15,867 bases of DNA. It comes from an uncultured Rivibacter sp. (GTDB lineage: Bacteria; Pseudomonadota; Gammaproteobacteria; Burkholderiales; Burkholderiaceae). The DNA lies in contig CAMLLU010000102.1 in NCBI GenBank assembly GCA_946480925.1, positions 1-15,867 of the forward strand. Direction: 5' to 3'. The notes under the pieces are model-generated. The model saw only the letters and a list, made by a program, of their open reading frames with translations. It was not told the origin of the DNA and made no database searches. A program made the translations under genes and the position numbers. Shown in pieces: positions 13,827-15,867 of this stretch (positions are counted from its first letter, which is position 1; every line of letters starts with the position of its first letter).

Positions 13827-13854
13827 TCCGGCCGGAGGGCGCACTTCCCAGAAT
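13813..13854 (+). promoter_or_regulatory. FNR/ANR-like promoter, tandem-USP side of the shared box
   Basis: The box TTGCGCCAGCTCAA (13813-13826) is followed after 22 nt by CAGAAT (13849-13854), four of six matches to TATAAT. The predicted start at about 13861 leaves a 28-nt leader before ATG 13889. Confidence 0.6.
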
Positions 13855-13888
13855 GGCCTTGCTTTCTTGCACACCTGAGGAGAACACC

Positions 13889-14704
13889 ATGTATCGCAGC
13901 CTGCTGGTGCACCTGGACGATCAAGACGCCTGTGTCGCGCGTGTGGACTTCGCGATCCGGCTGGCACGCCGGCTCGAATGCCACCTCGTGGGCCTCGCCC
14001 CGGCCGGCCGTGCGCCGGTGTCGCTGGGCCTGGAAGGCTCGGTGGCGCTGGAACAGGCGATGGAGTACCTGCACCGCATCGCGCGGCAAAGCGCCCGCTA
14101 CTTCGACGAAAGCTGCCAAGCCGCCGGCCTGGTTTCGGTGGAAAGCGTCGTCAGCGATGACGACACCGCGCGCTCGGTGGTCACCCATGCGCATTGCAGC
14201 GACCTCGTGATCATGGGCCAGGGCGCACGCGCCAGCGATCGCGAGGCCGTGGAGCAGGTGGTGCTGCAAAGCGCCCGGCCCACGCTCGTGGTGCCTTGTG
14301 CGGGCCGGCTCGACACCCTGGGCGACAACGTGCTGGTCGCCTGGAACGACAGCCCCGAAGCAGCCCGTGCCGTGGCCGACGCGATGCCCCTGCTGTGCCG
14401 CGCCGGCAAGGTGACCGTCATGCAATGCGACACGCCTGCCGACGAGGCCCGGGCCGACGGTGCGCGCAGGAAACTCGAAGCACTGCGGCGCTGGCTCATG
14501 TGGCACGGCGTGGACGCGCAGGTGCAGCTCGAGACCACGGAGATCGACGTGGGCAACGCCCTGCTTTCACGCGCCGCCGACCTGGGCGCCGACCTGCTGG
14601 TGATGGGCGCCTATGGCCGCCCGCGCTGGACGGAACGCGTGCTGGGCGGCGCCACCCGCACGCTGCTGGCCAGCATGACGCTGCCGGTGTTGATGTCACA
14701 CTGA
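13889..14704 (+). CDS. Tandem universal stress protein
   Basis: The 271-aa protein has two UspA domains (about 1-138 and 145-271). The second keeps the G-x2-G-x9-G nucleotide motif (G240, G243, G253 in 'MGAYGRPRWTERVLGGATRTLL'), with Gly in place of Ser/Thr after the last glycine. The first is degenerate: 'MGQGARASDREAVEQVVLQSARPTLVVP' lacks the spaced glycines, so only one nucleotide site is likely. Two-domain USPs of this kind are frequent in betaproteobacterial stress islands. ATG 13889 follows GAGGAGA; the longer reading from 13802 would begin before the promoter box. An alcohol dehydrogenase gene follows after a 173-nt gap that holds repeat copy C and no promoter box that I can see. Confidence 0.94.
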   Translation: MYRSLLVHLDDQDACVARVDFAIRLARRLECHLVGLAPAGRAPVSLGLEGSVALEQAMEYLHRIARQSARYFDESCQAAGLVSVESVVSDDDTARSVVTHAHCSDLVIMGQGARASDREAVEQVVLQSARPTLVVPCAGRLDTLGDNVLVAWNDSPEAARAVADAMPLLCRAGKVTVMQCDTPADEARADGARRKLEALRRWLMWHGVDAQVQLETTEIDVGNALLSRAADLGADLLVMGAYGRPRWTERVLGGATRTLLASMTLPVLMSH

Positions 14705-14719
14705 AGAAGCGCGATTCAT

Positions 14720-14825
14720 TTCATCGCGACGACGCGGAAGAACGCGGAGAAACGCAGAGGACTCGCGAAGCAATACAAGCCCTTCCCTGCGGTCCTCTGC
14801 GTCTCCTCTGCACCTCCGCGGTGAA
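14720..14825. repeat. Miniature palindromic intergenic repeat, copy C
   Basis: A 106-bp element starting TTCATCGCG and ending CCGCGGTGAA. Inner arms AACGCAGAGGA (14750-14761) and TCCTCTGCGTC (14793-14803) pair. The left flank contains GATTCATTTCATCG, the complement of the GAATGAAT flank seen at copies A and B. It fills most of the gap between the USP and alcohol dehydrogenase genes. Confidence 0.85.
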
Positions 14826-14877
14826 GCTGTTGGTCTTTCGGCGTTTCACGCGCGACGACTGTCGAAAGGAAGACGCG

Positions 14878-15867
14878 ATGCAAGCGATGGTGCTGCGAGA
14901 GCCGGGCCGGCCGCTGCAGATGGAAGAGCGCCCCACCCCACCACCGGGGCCGGGCGAGCTGCGCCTTCGAGTGCTGGCCTGCGCGGTGTGCCGCACCGAC
15001 CTGCACCTGGTCGATGGAGAGCTGCCGCAGGCGCGGCTGCCGGTGGCACCGGGGCACGAGATCGTGGGCGTGGTCGAGGCCGTGGGCACCGGCGTCACTG
15101 GCTTCGAGCTCGGGCAGAGCGTGGGCGTGCCCTGGCTGGCCCACACCTGCGGGCATTGCCGCTACTGCATGAGCGGGCACGAAAACCTCTGCGACGTGCC
15201 GCTGTTCACCGGTTGCTCGCGCGACGGCGGGTTTGCGACGCACGTGCTGGCCGAGGCCGCCTTCTGCCTGCCGCTGGCGCTGCATGGGCAAAGCGCCGTG
15301 CACATCGCGCCGTTGCTGTGCGCGGGTCTCATCGGCTGGCGTTCACTGTGCGCCGCGGGCGACACCGCGAAGGAGCTGGGCATCTACGGCTTCGGCGCGG
15401 CGGCCCATCTCATCACGCAGGTGGCCTGCCGCCAGGGACGGCGCGTGTATGCCTTCACGCGCCCCGGCGACACCGAGGCCCAGGCTTTCGCCCGCGAGCT
15501 GGGCGCGGTGTGGGCCGGCGGCAGCGATGAAGCACCGCCCGTGCCGCTCGATGCCGCCATCCTCTTCGCGCCCGTCGGTGCGCTGGTGCCGCAGGCCCTG
15601 CAGGCGGTGCGCAAGGGCGGCCGCGTGGTGTGCGGCGGCATCCACATGAGCGACATCCCGAGCCTGCCCTACCGCCTGCTGTGGGAAGAGCGCCAGCTCG
15701 TCTCGGTGGCCAACCTCACGCGCCGCGACGCGCGCGACTTCATGATGGTGGCCGCTGCGCACCCGCTGAAGGTGGAGACCACCACTTACCCGCTGGAGCG
15801 CGCCAACGAGGCACTCGACGACCTGCGACGCGGCCGGCTGCGTGGGGCCGCCGTGCTGGTGCCTTGA
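14878..15867 (+). CDS. Zinc-dependent alcohol dehydrogenase (AdhP/AdhA-like)
   Basis: This 329-aa medium-chain dehydrogenase has a complete stop codon at the very end of the window. Catalytic zinc ligands are C38 ('CAVCRTDLH'), H60/E61 ('PGHEIVG') and probably C148 ('APLLCAG'). The structural zinc is held by C91, C94, C97 and C105 ('CGHCRYCMSGHENLC'). The nucleotide-binding loop is 'GIYGFGAAAHL' (171-177). It should interconvert alcohols and aldehydes with NAD(H), consistent with fermentative redox balance under low oxygen (inference from context). AAAGGAAG lies just before ATG 14878. The longer reading from 14194 is an out-of-frame shadow through the USP gene. With no box of its own, it may be read through from the USP promoter across repeat C. 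Confidence 0.93.
   Translation: MQAMVLREPGRPLQMEERPTPPPGPGELRLRVLACAVCRTDLHLVDGELPQARLPVAPGHEIVGVVEAVGTGVTGFELGQSVGVPWLAHTCGHCRYCMSGHENLCDVPLFTGCSRDGGFATHVLAEAAFCLPLALHGQSAVHIAPLLCAGLIGWRSLCAAGDTAKELGIYGFGAAAHLITQVACRQGRRVYAFTRPGDTEAQAFARELGAVWAGGSDEAPPVPLDAAILFAPVGALVPQALQAVRKGGRVVCGGIHMSDIPSLPYRLLWEERQLVSVANLTRRDARDFMMVAAAHPLKVETTTYPLERANEALDDLRRGRLRGAAVLVP

Overview
The window is high-GC DNA with short intergenic gaps. Its gene families and its two kinds of intergenic palindrome are typical of Burkholderiales (Rubrivivax/Leptothrix/Comamonadaceae-like betaproteobacteria). That placement is a judgement from composition and gene content; no database search was possible. I recognise no tRNA, rRNA, CRISPR array, transposase or phage gene.

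Layout. (1) 21-2544, plus strand: a tight four-gene unit of an ECF-type sigma factor, a small His-rich membrane protein, a two-cluster ferredoxin and an MFS transporter. The last three genes are joined by ATGA stop/start overlaps. (2) 2669-3256, plus: a hemerythrin-domain protein, ending at a stem shared with the convergent gene. (3) 3309-8398, minus: a degenerate carbamoyltransferase paralogue, a MgtC/DUF4010 membrane protein, a SRPBCC protein and a copper-type P1B ATPase. (4) 8637-9759: an exported small protein (plus) facing a three-BON-domain protein (minus). (5) 9945-11978: a single-domain universal stress protein (USP), a repeat-rich stretch with a gene remnant, a 73-aa conserved hypothetical protein (minus), a candidate 23-aa leader ORF and a flavodoxin-fold NAD(P)H oxidoreductase. 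(6) 12018-15867: a PHA synthase (minus), divergent from a tandem USP that is followed by a zinc alcohol dehydrogenase.

The most notable signal is regulatory. Eight 14-bp FNR/ANR-like boxes (TTGAN-N4-NTCAA type, with variants) lie in the promoter regions from 4082 to 13889. All nine promoters they would serve have a -10-like hexamer 21-22 nt beyond the box, which is the geometry of a class II FNR-activated promoter (box centred near -41.5). The island therefore looks like an oxygen-limitation regulon: USPs, BON protein, copper ATPase, PHA synthase, quinone/flavin reductase, alcohol dehydrogenase, and a catalytically implausible carbamoyltransferase. From memory, the content resembles the low-oxygen-activated (lxa) locus of Burkholderia cenocepacia. 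Three of the promoters would place the transcription start at or within a few bases of the start codon, implying leaderless or near-leaderless mRNAs.

Three copies of a miniature palindromic repeat (TTCAYCGCG...GTGAA termini) sit between genes. One copy, together with a second hairpin cluster, appears to have overwritten the 3' end of a small gene near 10600.
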